Positions 1 through 8,436 are shown, counted from the stretch's first letter. The stretch: DNA of 64,000 nucleotides from Pseudomonas sp. JQ170C (GCF_035581345.1 NZ_CP141608.1:3998501-4062500), one strand, 5' to 3'. The notes: a model not told the origin generated them from the letters alone. Program-made: numbers and translations.

Positions 1-674
1 CCGGCGCGGGCAAATCGACGCTCATCAACTTGCTGCTGCGCTTCTATGACGTCGACAGCGGGCAGATACGCATCGACGGCCAAGACATTGCCCACGTGAC
101 GCAAGACAGCCTGCGCAGCGCCATCGGCATGGTCACCCAGGATACGTCACTGCTGCACCGTTCCATTCGCGACAACATCGCCTACGGCCGCCCCGATGCG
201 AGCGACGCACAAATCCGCCGTGCCGCGGCCAATGCCCAGGCCGATGAGTTCATCAGCCAGCTCAGCGACCGGCAAGGCCATACCGGCTACGACACCCTGG
301 TGGGCGAGCGCGGCATCAAGCTGTCGGGCGGCCAGCGCCAGCGCGTCGCGATTGCCCGGGTAATGCTCAAGAACGCCCCGATCCTGCTGCTCGACGAGGC
401 CACCAGCGCGCTGGATTCCGAGGTCGAAGTGGCCATTCAGGAAAGCCTCGATGAGATGATGAAGGGCAAGACCGTGATTGCCATCGCCCATCGGCTGTCG
501 ACGATTGCGGCAATGGACCGGCTGATTGTCATGGATGAGGGACGCATCATCGAGCAAGGTACCCACACCGAACTGCTGGCGAAAAACGGCATCTACGCGC
601 AGCTGTGGCACCACCAGAGTGGCGGGTTCCTGGGTGAGGACCGGGGCGTGGCCGAGGCGATGGATCAGGCGTAA
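1..674 (+). CDS. ABC exporter, ATP-binding C-terminal part (5' end outside window)
   Basis: This is the ATPase domain of an ABC transporter, probably an MsbA-like fused membrane/ATPase exporter that drives efflux across the inner membrane. The reading frame is open to the left edge, where the end of a Walker A motif (GAGKST) can be read from base 3. It continues with a Q-loop (MVTQDTSLLH), the signature LSGGQRQRVAIARV, Walker B ILLLDEATSALDSE and the switch histidine in IAIAHRLSTIA. The order and spacing are those of an intact nucleotide-binding domain, ending about 200 residues after Walker A as usual. The membrane domain and start codon lie outside the window, so the substrate cannot be inferred. 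A tandem REP array follows within 20 bases of the stop. Confidence 0.93.
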   Translation, partial: GAGKSTLINLLLRFYDVDSGQIRIDGQDIAHVTQDSLRSAIGMVTQDTSLLHRSIRDNIAYGRPDASDAQIRRAAANAQADEFISQLSDRQGHTGYDTLVGERGIKLSGGQRQRVAIARVMLKNAPILLLDEATSALDSEVEVAIQESLDEMMKGKTVIAIAHRLSTIAAMDRLIVMDEGRIIEQGTHTELLAKNGIYAQLWHHQSGGFLGEDRGVAEAMDQA

Positions 675-690
675 GCGGGGGCTGCGAGCG

Positions 691-1138
691 GCCCTTCCGT
701 GGACACCATCACGACCGCTGCGCGGCCGATCGCAGGCTGTCGCCAGCGGCTACGGGGTTTGGCCTGCACGCTGTAGCCGCTGCCGAGGAACGAGGCTGCG
801 ATCGGCCGCAACGCGGCCGTCATTCAGATTGTTTGTTGGCGGAGGCCCTTCCGTGGGCGCCATCACGACCGCTGCGCGGCCGATCGCAGGCTGTCGCCAG
901 CGGCTACGGGGTTTGGCTTGCACGCTGTAGCCGCTGCCGAGGAACGAGGCTGCGATCGGCCGCAACGCGGTCGTCATTCAGATAGTTTGTTGGCGGAGGC
1001 CCTTCCGTGGACGCCATCACGACCGCTGCGCGGCCGATCGCAGTCTGTCGCCAGCGGCTACGGGGTTTGGCCTGCACGCTGTAGCCGCTGCCGAGGAACG
1101 AGGCTGCGATCGGCCGCAGAGCGGTCGTCATTCAGATC
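691..1138. repeat. Tandem array of a 154-bp REP-containing unit, about 2.9 copies
   Basis: The string GCCCTTCCGTGG begins at 691, with near-identical starts at 845 and 999, an exact 154-base period; the third unit stops near 1138. Each unit holds a REP-like inverted repeat in which GCGGCCGATCGCAG pairs with CTGCGATCGGCCGC around CGGCTAC/GTAGCCG. Copies differ by only a few substitutions. Open frames across the array are a by-product of the repeat and are not called as genes. The array lies between the ABC exporter gene and the DUF2986 gene. Confidence 0.92.
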
Positions 1139-1195
1139 CGGATGCCATGCCTGCTGGGCTGGTATCATTCGAGCATCTACAGGCTGGGTTGAAAG

Positions 1196-1354
1196 ATGAA
1201 CCGTCAAAAGAAGATCAAGCAGTTACTGAAGGCGCACGCCAAAAAGGCCAGTGCCAAACTCGCGCCGAAGAACAAGCCCAAATACATCAGCAAGGCTGAC
1301 CGATTGAAGCTTGAGGCTGAAACCAGCCAGGACGCGGACGTTCCCGCCGAGTGA
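1196..1354 (+). CDS. Small basic protein, DUF2986 family
   Basis: A 52-residue lysine-rich protein beginning MNRQKKIKQLLKAH and containing APKNKPKYISKADRLKLE. This matches my memory of the DUF2986 family of small proteins found next to diverse genes in Pseudomonas and other gammaproteobacteria; its function is unknown. The start ATG at 1196 is preceded by GGGTTGAAAG as a weak ribosome-binding site. About a third of the residues are Lys or Arg in the first 40 positions, and the tail is acidic (DADVPAE). There is no signal peptide or membrane segment. It stands alone between the tandem repeat and the converging arsenic operon. Confidence 0.8.
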   Translation: MNRQKKIKQLLKAHAKKASAKLAPKNKPKYISKADRLKLEAETSQDADVPAE

Positions 1355-1383
1355 ATCGCCCCGCCTGGCCATCCCGCACCGAC

Positions 1384-2082
1384 TCAGATCGAGCGCTGGT
1401 TTACCCGGCTCATCAGTTGTTCTGCCGTTTCTTTGCGCTCCGAATAGCGATCAACCAGAAACGCCTGGCGGTCGCGCAGCAGCACGGTGAATTTCACCAG
1501 CTCCTCCATGACGTCAACGACGCGGTCGTAGAACGGCGACGCTTTCATCCGGCCGGCCTCATCGAACTCCAGGTAGGCCTTTGGCACCGACGATTGGTTG
1601 GGGATGGTGAACATCCGCATCCAGCGCCCCAGTACGCGTAGCTGGTTGACCACGTTGAACGACTGCGAGCCGCCACAAACCTGCATCACCGCCAGGGTCT
1701 TGCCCTGGGTCGGGCGCACGGCGCCCAGTTCCAGCGGGATCCAGTCGATCTGTGCCTTGAACACCGCCGACATCGCGCCGTGCCGCTCCGGCGAGCACCA
1801 GACCTGACCTTCCGACCACAGCACCAGCTCGCGCAGCTCCTGAACCTTGGGGTGGTCGGCCGGCACATCGTCGGGCAGTGGCAGCCCCGACGGATCGAAA
1901 ATCCGTGTATCGGCGCCGAAATGGGTGAGCAGGCGGGCGGCCTCCTCCACCAACAACCGGCTGAACGAGCGCGCGCGGGTCGAGCCATAGAGCAGCAGGA
2001 TGCGCGGTTTGTGATCGCCGGGAATTACGGCCTGGGCGTGATCGAACAGGGTGGGGTCAAGGTTGGGCAGATGCTCTGACAT
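1384..2082 (-). CDS. arsH: Arsenical resistance protein ArsH, NADPH-dependent FMN reductase
   Basis: ArsH is a flavodoxin-fold NADPH:FMN oxidoreductase that in Pseudomonas oxidises toxic trivalent organoarsenicals to the pentavalent form. The 232-residue product has the family's flavin phosphate-binding loop ([15 protein letters not shown], residues ~30-44), the segment [18 protein letters not shown] and the [13 protein letters not shown] stretch. Its length is normal for the family. It is the third gene of an arsR-arsC-arsH unit, 12 bases after the arsC stop, and should be co-transcribed under ArsR control. A direct neighbour would normally be an arsenite pump gene; none is present here. Confidence 0.95.
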   Translation of the reverse strand: MSEHLPNLDPTLFDHAQAVIPGDHKPRILLLYGSTRARSFSRLLVEEAARLLTHFGADTRIFDPSGLPLPDDVPADHPKVQELRELVLWSEGQVWCSPERHGAMSAVFKAQIDWIPLELGAVRPTQGKTLAVMQVCGGSQSFNVVNQLRVLGRWMRMFTIPNQSSVPKAYLEFDEAGRMKASPFYDRVVDVMEELVKFTVLLRDRQAFLVDRYSERKETAEQLMSRVNQRSI

Positions 2083-2094
2083 GCGTCCTCCGGT

Positions 2095-2565
2095 TTAAAG
2101 CGTGCCGATACGATCAAGCTCGCGCTGGAGTTCATCGCGGCCAAATTGGGCAAAGGGAAGTTCGAGAAAGGCTTGGCAGCGCTGTTCAATGCGCGCCAGG
2201 GTGGAACGGAAGGCCGCGTCAATCGCCGCCTCGTCACCCGTTACCTCGGACGGATCGTCCAGCCCCCAATGGGACTTGAGCGCCGGGCCGAAATACACCG
2301 GGCAGGTTTCGCCGGCGGCTTTGTCGCAGACGGTGATGACGATGTCTGGCGGGTTGCTGACGAAGGCGTCGTTGCCCTTGCTGTGCAAGCCTTCGATGCT
2401 GATGCCGGCCTGCTGCAGCGTAGAAAGACTGCGTGGCAGCACCTGCCCCTTGGGAAAGCTGCCGGCACTGACGGCTTCGGTGCCTGGCGGTGCCAGGTGA
2501 TTGAACATGGCTTCAGAAAGAATGCTACGGCAACTGTTGGCCGTGCACATGAACAGGATTCGCAT
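2095..2565 (-). CDS. arsC: Arsenate reductase, low-molecular-weight phosphatase type
   Basis: ArsC reduces arsenate to arsenite in the cytoplasm. This 156-residue protein is of the thioredoxin-coupled class: the phosphatase loop C-x5-R is seen as CTANSCR (Cys7 to Arg13), and the two further cysteines of the disulfide relay are Cys80 and Cys88 in TVCDKAAGETCP. It starts with ATG at 2565, 25 bases after the arsR stop, so the two are in one operon. The aspartate region reads HWGLDDPSE, the usual general-acid element. Arsenite made here must leave the cell through a pump, but no arsB or acr3 gene lies in this operon. Confidence 0.95.
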   Translation of the reverse strand: MRILFMCTANSCRSILSEAMFNHLAPPGTEAVSAGSFPKGQVLPRSLSTLQQAGISIEGLHSKGNDAFVSNPPDIVITVCDKAAGETCPVYFGPALKSHWGLDDPSEVTGDEAAIDAAFRSTLARIEQRCQAFLELPFAQFGRDELQRELDRIGTL

Positions 2566-2590
2566 GATGGGAGGTTCTCTCGATCAGGGT

Positions 2591-2938
2591 TCAGCAGCAG
2601 GCAACTGCGCGCACGGGACGACCATCCATGCTCTGCAGGCGTTGCGCGTTGTCCTTGAGCCAATCGGCATTGGCCTTCGAGGTGACGTGCAGGATTTGCC
2701 GGACCCAGTCGGGGAGGTCCGGATTGAGCCGGTAATAGACCCACTGGCCCTGACGGCGATCGAGCAGCAATCCATTGCTGCGCAACTGTGCGAGGTGGCG
2801 GCTGACCTTCGGCTGGCTGTCGTTGAGCGCACACATCAGCTCGCAGACACAAAGCTCTCCCTGATCGGCAATCAGCAGGGTGGCACGCACGCGGGTCTCG
2901 TCGGCCAGGCTCTTGAAGACTTCGGGGGGCGTGATCAT
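2591..2938 (-). CDS. arsR: ArsR-family arsenite-responsive repressor
   Basis: A 115-residue winged-helix repressor of the ArsR/SmtB family that leaves its operator when arsenite binds. The metalloid site is visible as ELCVCELM (Cys30 and Cys32 in the alpha3 helix), followed by the DNA-reading helix QPKVSRHLAQLRSNGLL. A terminal Cys pair (VACC) is also present. It is the first gene of the arsR-arsC-arsH operon, transcribed leftward. Tandem palindromes directly upstream (2953-2988) are a good candidate for its operator, which would make the operon self-regulating and arsenite-inducible. Confidence 0.94.
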   Translation of the reverse strand: MITPPEVFKSLADETRVRATLLIADQGELCVCELMCALNDSQPKVSRHLAQLRSNGLLLDRRQGQWVYYRLNPDLPDWVRQILHVTSKANADWLKDNAQRLQSMDGRPVRAVACC

Positions 2939-2952
2939 GAAGCGCGCTCTAC

Positions 2953-2988
2953 ATATACGGATAGGCGAATATACGCATTACCGCATAT
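2953..2988 (-). promoter_or_regulatory. Tandem palindromic operator upstream of arsR
   Basis: Two overlapping imperfect palindromes share a half-site: ATATACG-N6-CGAATAT at 2953-2972 and ATATACG-N6-CGCATAT at 2969-2988. The first begins 15 bases upstream of the arsR start codon. AT-rich palindromes of this kind are typical of ArsR binding sites, so ArsR is the expected ligand; this is an inference. Confidence 0.6.
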
Positions 2989-3023
2989 CTAGAGCAAGCC
3001 CCGCCACATTGCGATCACATGCA

Positions 3024-3392
3024 TTAGCGACGGTAGTAGCGGCGGTCGTCCTCGTAGCGGTGGCGCATGACCCGGTCGTGGTGGCGCTCCCAGTCACGAT
3101 GGCGGGCAGCTTCACGGCGGGCCTGCTCCCTGCGCCATTGGTCCCGGCGCCATTGATCCCGACGCCAATCGTCCCGACGATCATGCCAGCGGTCGTCATG
3201 CCGGTAGCGGTCGTCATGGGCCAGCAACGGCCCGGTCTGCTCACTGGCCAGGGTCGCCCAGGGGTTGCCGGCAGCCTTTTGTACGGCCGCGACAGGCGGG
3301 GTTGCTGTCTTGATCTGTGTTGCCGATGCCGAGCCCATTGCCGCAAACGCGAACAGGCCGAAGAGCACCATCCGTGGGACATGGAATTTCAT
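3024..3392 (-). CDS. Exported, highly charged Arg/Asp/His-rich protein of unknown function
   Basis: A 122-residue protein chosen to start at ATG 3392 because this gives a clear signal peptide (MKFHVPRMVLFGLFAFAAMGSASA) with AGAGG upstream; the open frame extends further 5' but the extension lacks any such signal. After cleavage it has a short neutral stretch and then, from residue ~65, a run of near-repeats built from DRR/DWRRDQWRRDQWRRE, ending HRYEDDRRYYRR. This resembles RcnB-like or other small periplasmic charged proteins only in composition. It is divergent from the downstream sigma-factor gene and convergent with nothing. No role can be assigned. Confidence 0.65.
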   Translation of the reverse strand: MKFHVPRMVLFGLFAFAAMGSASATQIKTATPPVAAVQKAAGNPWATLASEQTGPLLAHDDRYRHDDRWHDRRDDWRRDQWRRDQWRREQARREAARHRDWERHHDRVMRHRYEDDRRYYRR

Positions 3393-3585
3393 GAGCGAAG
3401 ACAACCTCTGCTGGACAATTGGACGTGTGGCCATCCGGCTGCAGCAAACCTGAAGGTTCGTGCCTGGCAATCGAATGTGCCTATCCACATAGACCGGCAA
3501 ACAGGAAAAAGTTCTAAGGCGCCTTCGCTTTAAATGCCTTTGGACATGGCGTTGGCCGACAGGTATCTTTCCGCTCGCACTGACT

Positions 3586-3604
3586 GATAATACGATTGAT
3601 TTTC
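3586..3604 (+). promoter_or_regulatory. Fur-box-like site upstream of sigma gene 1
   Basis: GATAATACGATTGATTTTC agrees with the 19-base Fur consensus at 13 of 19 positions by hand alignment and lies 31 bases before the start codon of the FecI-type sigma gene. Iron repression by Fur is the standard control of such genes. Confidence 0.6.
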
Positions 3605-3635
3605 AATTAAGCGCCGCTGCAGTGGAAGGAACGGC

Positions 3636-4139
3636 ATGTCCGGCAAACACCCCATCGAACACCTCTACGTCGAGCACCATGGCTGGTTACAGGGCTGGCT
3701 CCGGCATCGACTGAACAATGCCGCGGATGCGGCGGACCTTGCCCAGGACACCTTCGTTCGTGTGCTGCAACGCCGTCACGCGCAGGCCTTGCTAGAGCCA
3801 CGGGCGTACCTGCGCACCATCGCCCGCGGGCTGGTCATCGACTTGTGGCGCCATCGCGACATCGAGCGGGCCTGGCTCGAAACCCTGGCGCACTTGCCCG
3901 TTGAAGACATGCCTTCACCGGAAACCAATGCCCTGGCCATCGAGGCACTGGTGGCCATCGACCGTCTGCTGGACGAGTTGCCAGCACGTGCCCGTGTCGC
4001 CTTTCTGCTGGCTCAACTGGACGGTATGCCCTGTCCGCGGATCGCCGAGCAGTTGGGGGTATCGTTGTCCACGGTCGAACGGGATATCGCCAAAGCCTTG
4101 CGCCATTGCTACACAAGGGTGTTCGAGGACGCGATATGA
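3636..4139 (+). CDS. FecI-type ECF sigma factor (module 1)
   Basis: A 167-residue extracytoplasmic-function sigma factor of the iron-starvation class, which directs RNA polymerase to the cognate siderophore receptor gene. Region 2 is seen at residues ~20-75 (AADAADLAQDTFVRVL, then LRTIARGLVIDLWRHR) and region 4 at ~110-160 (PARARVAFLLAQLDGMPCPRIAEQLGVSLSTVERDI). It is preceded by a Fur-like box and overlaps the downstream fecR gene by four bases (ATGA), so the two are translationally coupled. Its partner is the FecR-type anti-sigma and the TonB receptor that follow. The specific siderophore is not deducible. Confidence 0.93.
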   Translation: MSGKHPIEHLYVEHHGWLQGWLRHRLNNAADAADLAQDTFVRVLQRRHAQALLEPRAYLRTIARGLVIDLWRHRDIERAWLETLAHLPVEDMPSPETNALAIEALVAIDRLLDELPARARVAFLLAQLDGMPCPRIAEQLGVSLSTVERDIAKALRHCYTRVFEDAI

Positions 4140-5104
4140 ACGGCGCTGCCCTGCCCTCGCTGCCGCCCGAGGTGGTCGACCAGGCCATCGAGTGGTCGAT
4201 ACGCCTCAACTACAACCAGCCTGACCCGGCGACGCGCCTGGCCTTCGATGCCTGGCTGGCCCGTGCCGATACACATCGCCTGGCCTGGGCTCGCATCCAG
4301 AGCCTGGGCGGCCGTTTTGCAGGCGTGCCGTCGGAGCTTGCCATGCAAGCGCTGGAGAAACTGCCGGAGGCTCGCCTGCAACGGCGTCAGCTGCTGAATT
4401 TGCTGTCGGTGTTCGCAGCGGTCGGCGTTACAGCCTGGACCACCCGCCAGACCCTTCCCTGGCAGCGGCTCCAGGCCGACTACAGCACTCAGGTCGGGGA
4501 ACGTGGGCGCTGGGACCTTGCTGACGGCAGCCTGCTTGAGCTCAATACCGACAGCGCCGTGCGCCTGCGCTTCGACGCAATGACCCGCGACATCGAATTG
4601 CTGCGGGGTGAGTTGCACCTGATCAGCGGCGCAGATACCGACAGCCCCACCCGGCGTGCGCTGCGCGTCAGTACTGCACTGGGTACGTTCGAGGCCCTGG
4701 GCACCCGCTTCAGCGTGCGCCTGGAGGCTCAGTCCTGTCGCCTGAGCGTGACCGAAGGCGCGGTGCGCATGCAGCCGCAGGCGGGTACTGCCGCTGTCGC
4801 CCAGGCCGGCGAAATCTGGCAACTGGATGCTGCCGCCACCCGGCGCCTGACAGGCGACGCGGCGGAGTCCGCGGCCTGGCGTGATGGCGTGCTGGCCGTG
4901 CGCGACATGCCGCTGACCGATGTGCTGCAGGAGCTCGGCCGCTACCGCAACGGCTACCTGGGCTGCGCACCCGATATCGCCCGGCGGCCCATCAGCGGCA
5001 ACTTCAACCTGACAGATACCGATGCCACCCTGGCCTTCCTCGCCCAGGCCCATGGCCTGCAACTGCACTCACTGACGCGCTACTGGGTGCGTCTTAGCGC
5101 TTAG
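4136..5104 (+). CDS. FecR-type anti-sigma factor/signal transducer (module 1)
   Basis: A 322-residue inner-membrane protein that holds the ECF sigma factor inactive until the receptor signals siderophore binding through the periplasm. The N-terminal domain carries the DUF4880-like stretch ending in AFDAWLARADTHRLAWARIQ, a hydrophobic segment near residue 90 (LLNLLSVFAAVGVTAW), and the periplasmic FecR domain with DGSLLELNTDSAVRLRF and GTRFSVRLE; a C-terminal STN-like end (ISGNFNLTDTDATLAFLAQ) follows. The start at 4136 was chosen because it overlaps the sigma stop as ATGA; an upstream start is possible but less coupled. The three-gene order sigma-FecR-receptor is canonical. Confidence 0.93.
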   Translation: MNGAALPSLPPEVVDQAIEWSIRLNYNQPDPATRLAFDAWLARADTHRLAWARIQSLGGRFAGVPSELAMQALEKLPEARLQRRQLLNLLSVFAAVGVTAWTTRQTLPWQRLQADYSTQVGERGRWDLADGSLLELNTDSAVRLRFDAMTRDIELLRGELHLISGADTDSPTRRALRVSTALGTFEALGTRFSVRLEAQSCRLSVTEGAVRMQPQAGTAAVAQAGEIWQLDAAATRRLTGDAAESAAWRDGVLAVRDMPLTDVLQELGRYRNGYLGCAPDIARRPISGNFNLTDTDATLAFLAQAHGLQLHSLTRYWVRLSA

Positions 5105-5179
5105 CGCAGGCCGATAAAAAAGTTCGCGATCCGTGAAGGGGTTTTCGATCTGGGACGGCATACAGATCAGTCCCCATCT

Positions 5180-5198
5180 GCCAATGAGAATCATCGTG
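5180..5198 (+). promoter_or_regulatory. Fur-box-like sequence overlapping the receptor start
   Basis: GCCAATGAGAATCATCGTG matches the 19-base Fur consensus at 13 of 19 positions by eye, as well as the site in front of the sigma gene does. It covers the ATG at 5184, so either it is a fortuitous match or the receptor has its own Fur-controlled promoter and starts further downstream. Confidence 0.35.
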
Positions 5199-7679
5199 AC
5201 TCACCACCCCTCCCTTCGCATCGCCGTTCGCCATGCCCTCTTCTGTCTCGGCCTTGGCCTGAGCGCCGTACCGATCGCTCAAGCGGCTGATCCGGTCAGC
5301 GCCAGCGCCACCCATGAGTTCTCCATTGCGGCTGGATCGCTGGATTTTGCACTCACCGAACTCAGCCGCCAGACCGGCCTGAACATCACATTCGAGCCCG
5401 TCGATCTGGCTGGCAAGCACAGCCGGGGACTGCGTGGACGCTTGACCATCGACCAGGCCCTTGACCGCCTGCTGGCCGGCAGTGGCCTGCAGGCATTGCC
5501 CATGAGCAATGGTGGCTTTCGATTGATACCGGCCGCCCCGGACGCCGCTGGCGCCGTGGCGCTGGCCCCCACCAGCGTCGTCGGGGCCACCACCCTCGGC
5601 GAACTCACCGAGAACACCGGCTCCTACACCACCGGGGCCATCGGCGCAGGTGGCAAGACGCCGCGGAGTTTGCGTGAAACACCCCAATCGGTTTCGGTCA
5701 TGAGCAAGCAGCGCATGGAAGACCAGAACCTGACCAGCCTCACCCAAGTGCTCGACCAGACCACAGGCATTACCGTAGTGGGCGGCAACGACTCGAAGAA
5801 CGAGATCTACTCCCGTGGTTTTGTCATTCGCAGCATCCAGACTGACGGCGGTGCGCCGATGCTGCGCAACGAGGCCTTCGACACCCTGCCCGACATGACC
5901 GCCTACGATCACGTCGAGGTGCTGCGCGGCTCCGATGGCCTGTACGGCGGCACCGGCGATCCCGGTGGCAGCATCAACCTGGTGCGCAAACGTGCACTGG
6001 CCTACAACCAACTGAAAGTCAGCCAGTCGGCGGGCAGCTGGGACAACTACCGCAGCGAAGTGGATGTGACCGGCCCCCTGGGTTTTGACGGTGCCCTGCG
6101 CGGTCGGGTGGCCATGTCTTTTGAAGACAAGCAGTACTTCTACGACAATGCCGACAGCGAGAAGCATGTGGTGTTCGGCACCCTGGAAGCCGACCTGACA
6201 CCCGATACCCTGCTGACGGTAGGCGGCAGCTACGAATGGCGAGACATGGATGGCTACTGGGACCGGGGCCTGGTTCGCTACAAGGACGGGGCACAAATCG
6301 GCACCTCGCGCAGCACCTCGCTGGCCGCCGACTGGTCAGCCAACAACTACAAGCGCACCGAGTACTTCAGCAAGGTCGAACACGCCTTCAACGACAACTG
6401 GAAGATCAACACCAGCTACACCAAGAGCAAATTCGATTCCACCCAGGACATCGGGGAGGTCAAGAGTTCGGTCACACCCAATGTCACCAATGGCACGATT
6501 TTCTCGCGCTTCATCCGTGGCTACAGCAATGAGCAAGACCTGTTCGATACCAACGTCTCCGGTAAATTCGAGGCCTTCGGTTTGCACCACGAACTGCTGG
6601 TCGGTGCCGACTACGCCGAAGTCATCCGCAGTTACTCCGACCACAGCGACCTGACCACTCCCAGCGCGATCAACGTCCCGTTCGACATCAACACCGGCGA
6701 CGCCGGCGCCATGCCCAAACCGCCAGCGCCCGGGATTTACTACTACAACCCGGACTGGAACCAGCGCAAATCCGGCGCCTACACCACCTTCAAGGCGCAA
6801 TTGGCCGACCCGCTGCACCTGACCCTGGGCGCGCGCTATTCGGATTACCGCGACAACGTGCGCACCGTGGTGCCGAGTTTCAACGCCGACAACCGGGTCA
6901 AGGAAAGCAACCGCGGCGAAGTCACCCCGTTTGGCGCCCTGGTGCTGGACGTCACAGAGCAATGGTCGCTGTACACCAGCTACGCCGAAATCTTCCAGCC
7001 CCAGACCGCGTATCAGTCTCAAAGCGGTCATCCGCTGGACCCGATCGAGGGTGAAACCTACGAGTTCGGCACCAAGGGCGAACTGCTCGGCGGAGCCCTG
7101 AACGTCTCCTCGGCGTTGTACTACACCAAGCGCCAGAACGAGGCAGTGAGTACCGGCAATGGTTTTTATGCCGCATCCGGCGAGGTGGTGAGCAAGGGTA
7201 TCGACGCCGAGATTTCCGGCGAACTGGCGCCGGGCTGGCAGGCCATCGTTGGCTATACGCTGAACCTCAACAAACAGCGCACCGCCGGCAGCCCAGCCAA
7301 CGACGGCAAGCCGATGAGCACGCAAACGCCCAAGCACCTGTTCAAGTTCTTCACCACCTACCAACTGCCGGGTGAGTTCGAGCGCTGGAAAGTCGGCCTC
7401 GGCGCGACCCTCCAGAGCGACAGCTACAAGAGCGGTTTCGTCCAGCATCGCCTGCCGGACGGCAGCCTGAGCACGGCCGAGGCGTACTCGTTCGAGCAGT
7501 CGGGCTATGCCGTGTGGAACAGCCTGGTCGAGTACAAGATCGACCAGCACTGGACCGCGCAGGTCAACGCCAACAACCTCTTCGACAAAACCTACTACCA
7601 GACGGTCAACTCCAGCGATGGCGGCAACTGGTACGGGGCACCGCGCAACTACATGCTGACCTTGCGCGGCACATTCTAG
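5184..7679 (+). CDS. TonB-dependent ferric-siderophore receptor with signalling domain (module 1)
   Basis: An outer-membrane transducer receptor of about 831 residues (FpvA/FoxA-like) that imports an iron-siderophore using TonB energy and reports binding to FecR. After a signal peptide ending IAQAAD comes the periplasmic STN signalling domain (EFSIAAGSLDFALTELSRQ to LLAGSGLQAL), then the plug (TPRSLRETPQSVSVMSKQRM, VEVLRGSDGLYGGTGDPGG) and a 22-strand barrel ending in aromatic YMLTLRGTF. The start at 5184 gives a good signal peptide but no strong ribosome-binding site; GTG at 5133 or GTG at 5196 are alternatives. It follows fecR by 79 bases, within which GGGAC/GTCCC can form a small hairpin. 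Confidence 0.93.
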   Translation: MRIIVTHHPSLRIAVRHALFCLGLGLSAVPIAQAADPVSASATHEFSIAAGSLDFALTELSRQTGLNITFEPVDLAGKHSRGLRGRLTIDQALDRLLAGSGLQALPMSNGGFRLIPAAPDAAGAVALAPTSVVGATTLGELTENTGSYTTGAIGAGGKTPRSLRETPQSVSVMSKQRMEDQNLTSLTQVLDQTTGITVVGGNDSKNEIYSRGFVIRSIQTDGGAPMLRNEAFDTLPDMTAYDHVEVLRGSDGLYGGTGDPGGSINLVRKRALAYNQLKVSQSAGSWDNYRSEVDVTGPLGFDGALRGRVAMSFEDKQYFYDNADSEKHVVFGTLEADLTPDTLLTVGGSYEWRDMDGYWDRGLVRYKDGAQIGTSRSTSLAADWSANNYKRTEYFSKVEHAFNDNWKINTSYTKSKFDSTQDIGEVKSSVTPNVTNGTIFSRFIRGYSNEQDLFDTNVSGKFEAFGLHHELLVGADYAEVIRSYSDHSDLTTPSAINVPFDINTGDAGAMPKPPAPGIYYYNPDWNQRKSGAYTTFKAQLADPLHLTLGARYSDYRDNVRTVVPSFNADNRVKESNRGEVTPFGALVLDVTEQWSLYTSYAEIFQPQTAYQSQSGHPLDPIEGETYEFGTKGELLGGALNVSSALYYTKRQNEAVSTGNGFYAASGEVVSKGIDAEISGELAPGWQAIVGYTLNLNKQRTAGSPANDGKPMSTQTPKHLFKFFTTYQLPGEFERWKVGLGATLQSDSYKSGFVQHRLPDGSLSTAEAYSFEQSGYAVWNSLVEYKIDQHWTAQVNANNLFDKTYYQTVNSSDGGNWYGAPRNYMLTLRGTF

Positions 7680-7740
7680 AGAACCCAGACCGCGAACCCG
7701 TGGGAGCAACTGTCTTCACCATGCCATTCATCACCGCAAT

Positions 7741-8376
7741 GGCGACTGCTACGCAGTCGATCGCAGCCTGTCGGCAGCGGCTACGGGCGGTGTAGCCGCT
7801 GCCGAGATACGAGACCGCGATCGGCCGCGCAGCGGGCGTAGATCGTTTCCCGGACTGATCGCAGTGGGAGCGGGCTTGCCCCGCGACGCGACGGAACAGG
7901 ACGACCGCTATCGCGGGGCAAGCCCGCTCCTACAGATTCGCGCAGCGCCTGACATCACCGCATTGGCGACTGCTACGCAGTCGATCGCAGCCTGTCGGCA
8001 GCGGCTACGGGCGATGTAGCCGCTGCCGAGGTACGAGGCTGCGATCGGCCGCGCAGCGGGCGTAGATCGTTTCCCGGACTGATCGCTGTAGGAGCGGGCC
8101 CCGCGACGCGATGTAACGGGATGATCGCTATCGCGGGGCAAGCCCGCTCCTACAGATTCGCGCAGCGCCTGACATCACCGCATTGGCGACTGCTACGCAG
8201 TCGATCGCAGCCTGTCGGCAGCGGCTACGGGCGGTGTAGTCGCTGCCGAGGTACGAGGCTGCGATCGGCCGCGCAGCGGGCGTAGATCGTTTCCCGGGCT
8301 GATCGCAGTGGGAGCGGGCTTGCCCCGCGATGCGACGGAACAGGACGACCGCTATTGCGGGTCAAGCCCGCTCCTG
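7741..8376. repeat. Tandem array of a ~222-bp double-REP unit, three copies
   Basis: The string GGCGACTGCTACGCAGTCGA starts at 7741, 7965 and 8185, giving units of 224 and 220 bases and a last partial unit. Each unit joins two palindromic families: one around GATCGCAGCCTGTCGGCAGC / GCTGCCGAG..GCGATC, the same family as the 691-1138 array, and one around GGAGCGGGCTTGCCCCGCGA / TCGCGGGGCAAGCCCGCTCC. The second copy has lost a few bases of the latter. The array fills the gap between the first receptor gene and the second sigma gene; no gene is supported in it. Confidence 0.92.
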
Positions 8377-8436
8377 AAGAAGCCTGAAGCATTCAAACAA
8401 GTTACTGGCCCATTGCCAGAATCCTGTCGATCAAAT

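Noticed and set aside
691..1138. CRISPR array
   Set aside because: The units are 154 bases with no short-repeat/unique-spacer alternation; it is a simple tandem repeat.
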